Below are positions 42,254-43,615 of a stretch of 43,615 nt of DNA, one piece after another. Location of the stretch: assembly GCA_947574055.1 (NCBI GenBank), contig CANPIC010000024.1, positions 1-43,615 on the forward strand. The letters run 5' to 3'. The stretch comes from an uncultured bacterium. GTDB taxonomy: Bacteria > Bacillota > Clostridia > Lachnospirales > Lachnospiraceae. Under the pieces are notes generated by a model. It was not told where the DNA came from. It ran no database searches and was given only the letters and a program-made list of their open reading frames with translations. A program made the position numbers and the translations under genes. The stretch's first letter is position 1; each line of letters begins with the position of its first letter.

Positions 42254-42631
42254 TTAATGGCAGCCTGCTCCGTGATAATCGCAGTAGCCGTCTCCGTCCG
42301 CATCCACATAATGGCAGCCCGCTCCGTAATAATCACAGATTCCGTCTCCGTTGGCATCCACGAAATGGCAGTTCACACCGTGAATATCACAGATTCCGTC
42401 TCCGTCTGCATCTACGAACTGGCAGCCCAGATTTACATTATCACAGATCCCGTCCCCATTGGCATCCACATAATTACAGCCTGCTCCATGATAACCGCAG
42501 GCACTGTTGTGGTACGTTCTGCTGCTGTAGCTGTGCCCTCTTCCGCGGCAATGACCATGAGCCGATACGGTCATACAACTCATACAAAGGAATAATGTCA
42601 TTACCACAACCCCTGTCACTACTTTTTTCAT
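42254..42631 (-). CDS. Secreted Cys/His/Asp repeat protein (calcium-loop-like)
   Basis: The 125-aa precursor has a signal peptide ending near VSAHG (about residue 24), a His/Arg/Ser-rich segment (HGHCRGRGHSYSS) and four exact 18-residue repeats (residues 52-123) of the pattern C-x-[YF]-V-D-A-[ND]-G-D-G-x-C-D plus five variable residues, then Cys-His. Each DAxGDGxCD loop resembles the calcium-binding loops of dockerin/EF-hand and thrombospondin type 3 repeats, and each repeat brings two cysteines, which may form disulfides or bind metal. GGAGG lies ten bases before the ATG. It precedes the ECF sigma/anti-sigma pair, whose ectodomain also ends in a His-rich tail. Function unknown; calcium or other metal binding outside the cell is inferred. 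Confidence 0.85.
   Translation of the reverse strand: MKKVVTGVVVMTLFLCMSCMTVSAHGHCRGRGHSYSSRTYHNSACGYHGAGCNYVDANGDGICDNVNLGCQFVDADGDGICDIHGVNCHFVDANGDGICDYYGAGCHYVDADGDGYCDYHGAGCH
42263..42478 (-). repeat. Four tandem 54-bp coding repeats
   Basis: Four in-frame units of 54 bp encode the 18-residue repeats of the secreted protein. The units differ at several silent and coding sites, so the array is not a recent perfect duplication. A partial related unit (CGYHGAG) precedes it. Confidence 0.9.
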
Positions 42632-42680
42632 CTTACTGTTTCCTCCGTTTCCACTGTTATATTTGCTTTATTGCAGGTTT

Positions 42681-42710
42681 CTTATAGGTAATACGATTGG
42701 CAGGCAGCAA
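42681..42710 (-). promoter_or_regulatory. Weak candidate promoter of the repeat protein gene
   Basis: On the minus strand TTGCTG (42710-42705) and TATAAG (42686-42681) are spaced by 18 bases, about 45 bases before the start codon. GAAACC lies directly after, so an ECF-type promoter is also conceivable. I cannot decide which is used. Confidence 0.35.
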
Positions 42711-42735
42711 ACCATTCAAAAAAATAAAATATTTT

Positions 42736-43419
42736 TCAAAAAAAATCTTCCTGCCAAAGAACTGTCATTTCTGCAAACCGTTCATTCCCTGGCCGCATGA
42801 CAAATTTGCGCGGCGTCTTTGCAAACAGATCATAAAATTCCAGATAATAGGCGCAAAGCGCCAGTCCGCCGCTCCCGCTCGTTTTTCCGTAGCGGGCATC
42901 GCCTGCCAGCGGATATCCTGCCTGCGCCATCTGCGCCCGGATCTGATGAAACCGGCCTGTGGAAATCTCAATTTCCGCCAGTGCATGCCCGTCTTTTTCC
43001 TCCAGGATACGATAGGAAAGCTGTGCCCGTTTGGCACCGTCCTGCGGACCATCGCAGATACATGCCCGGTTAGTCCTGGCATCTTTTTTCAGATAATGAA
43101 TCAGCGTATCCTCTTTCTGCCCGGGAATCCCGTCCAGGATTGCCAGATATTTCTTTTTCAGTGTCCCATCCGCAAGACGCCGGCTCAGATCTGCCGCTGC
43201 TGTTTTCGTCCGGGCCACCGCCAACAGCCCCTCCACCGGCTGATCCAGGCGATGAATCAATCCCAGATAAGGATTTTTCCTGCCACACTTTTCACTCAGG
43301 TAATTTTTCAGTTCACTCACCAGATCCGCCTGATACCCCGACATGGACTGCACCGCCAGCCCCGCAGGTTTTTCACAGACAAGAATATCGGCTGTTTCCA
43401 GAATGATTTTCGTTCTCAT
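42736..43419 (-). CDS. RluA-family pseudouridine synthase
   Basis: From ATG 43419 the protein has 227 residues: the RluA catalytic domain with IIHRLD-type motif YLGLIHRLDQPVEGLLAVARTK (catalytic Asp in HRLD), KKKYLAIL, and the late motif STGRFHQIRAQMAQAGYPLAGDARYG. No N-terminal S4 domain is present, so it is like the short RluA/TruC-type enzymes that modify rRNA or tRNA; the target base is not predictable. After HRLD the usual xxTSGLL is replaced by QPVEGLL. The open frame extends to 43488, but a TATAAT box lies at 43427-43432, so the shorter start is favoured; no ribosome site is visible. Confidence 0.9.
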   Translation of the reverse strand: MRTKIILETADILVCEKPAGLAVQSMSGYQADLVSELKNYLSEKCGRKNPYLGLIHRLDQPVEGLLAVARTKTAAADLSRRLADGTLKKKYLAILDGIPGQKEDTLIHYLKKDARTNRACICDGPQDGAKRAQLSYRILEEKDGHALAEIEISTGRFHQIRAQMAQAGYPLAGDARYGKTSGSGGLALCAYYLEFYDLFAKTPRKFVMRPGNERFAEMTVLWQEDFF

Positions 43420-43426
43420 AATCATG

Positions 43427-43432
43427 ATTATA
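43427..43432 (-). promoter_or_regulatory. -10 box seven bases before the pseudouridine synthase start
   Basis: TATAAT on the minus strand ends seven bases before ATG 43419, suggesting a transcript beginning at or near the start codon. The -35 region (GATACA at 17-base spacing) is weak. Confidence 0.4.
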
Positions 43433-43532
43433 CCATGGCTGGGCTTTTTTGTATCGCTTTTCTTAAACTTTATCCACAACAAACGCATACATGACTAAAT
43501 TGTGAATCTGACAGGTTTGTCTCTGCCGACAT

Positions 43533-43560
43533 AAAAAATATGCCGGATTTCTCCGGCATA
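43533..43560 (-). terminator. Terminator of a gene to the right of the window
   Basis: TATGCCGGA (43539-43547) and TCCGGCATA (43552-43560) form a nine-pair stem. On the minus strand it is followed by a run of T residues. Confidence 0.8.
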
Positions 43561-43570
43561 TCAGACTGTC

Positions 43571-43612
43571 AAAGAACCCCTGTTATGCAGCAGCACAACA
43601 GAGGTTCTTTTT
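43571..43612. terminator. Second terminator at the right edge
   Basis: AAAGAACC (43571-43578) pairs with GGTTCTTT (43603-43610), with inner CTGTT/AACAG pairing; T residues follow on the plus strand. It may end a transcript from either direction beyond the window. Confidence 0.65.
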
Positions 43613-43615
43613 AAA

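Noticed and set aside
42254-42500. 54-bp tandem repeat read as a CRISPR array
   Set aside because: Units are directly contiguous, in frame and coding, with no unique spacers.

Overview
The window reads as a chromosomal segment of an anaerobic, spore-forming Clostridia bacterium, most likely a member of the Lachnospiraceae. The evidence is the conserved Firmicute gene order mazG - HU - rqcP - yabP - yabQ - divIC - spoIIE - tilS - hpt - ftsH, a CotS-type spore coat protein, rubrerythrin and rubredoxin proteins typical of anaerobes, acetate kinase, an archaeal-type prolyl-tRNA synthetase and several GH13 glycoside hydrolases. About 37 protein genes and one tRNA gene are supported. I see no insertion sequence, phage gene, CRISPR array, rRNA gene or replication origin.

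Left part (1-8.4 kb): an AT-rich lipoprotein gene of unknown function, a small secreted protein, tRNA-Gly(UCC), an ECF sigma factor with an RsiV-like anti-sigma factor, and a LacI regulator followed by a MATE exporter and a GH13 alpha-glucosidase. A palindrome with central CG directly abuts the -35 box in front of the MATE gene, so the regulator probably controls these two genes. Then (8.4-16.3 kb) come a chemoreceptor and a complete ribose operon rbsR-K-D-A-C-B on the minus strand, with a TTGACA-17-TACAAT promoter and an 18-bp perfect palindrome at the start site.

Middle part (16.3-22.6 kb): a minus-strand three-gene operon (alpha/beta hydrolase, cytoplasmic GH13 enzyme, FecR-domain lipoprotein) in which the last two genes overlap by ATGA. 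A separately terminated neopullulanase-like GH13 enzyme lies upstream of it. With the 6.6 kb enzyme, three GH13 proteins suggest use of starch-derived or isomalto-oligosaccharides.

From 22.8 to 40.8 kb the minus strand carries mainly housekeeping and sporulation genes. Highlights are a SpoIIE-like phosphatase without the membrane domain whose upstream region has a 21-bp-spaced promoter (the arrangement of Spo0A-activated promoters), a tilS start codon six bases after a good -10 box (possible leaderless mRNA), CCA-adding enzyme (needed because the tRNA gene lacks CCA), a rubredoxin-glutamate synthase fusion, rubrerythrin, ackA, proS and a YtvI-like membrane protein.

Right end (40.9-43.6 kb): the most novel-looking locus. 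A secreted protein with four 18-residue Cys/Asp/Gly repeats (calcium-loop-like) lies upstream of an ECF sigma factor and a membrane anti-sigma factor that has an RsgI-like ectodomain and a His/Gly-rich tail. I infer a metal- or envelope-sensing signalling module. An RluA-type pseudouridine synthase and two terminators close the window.
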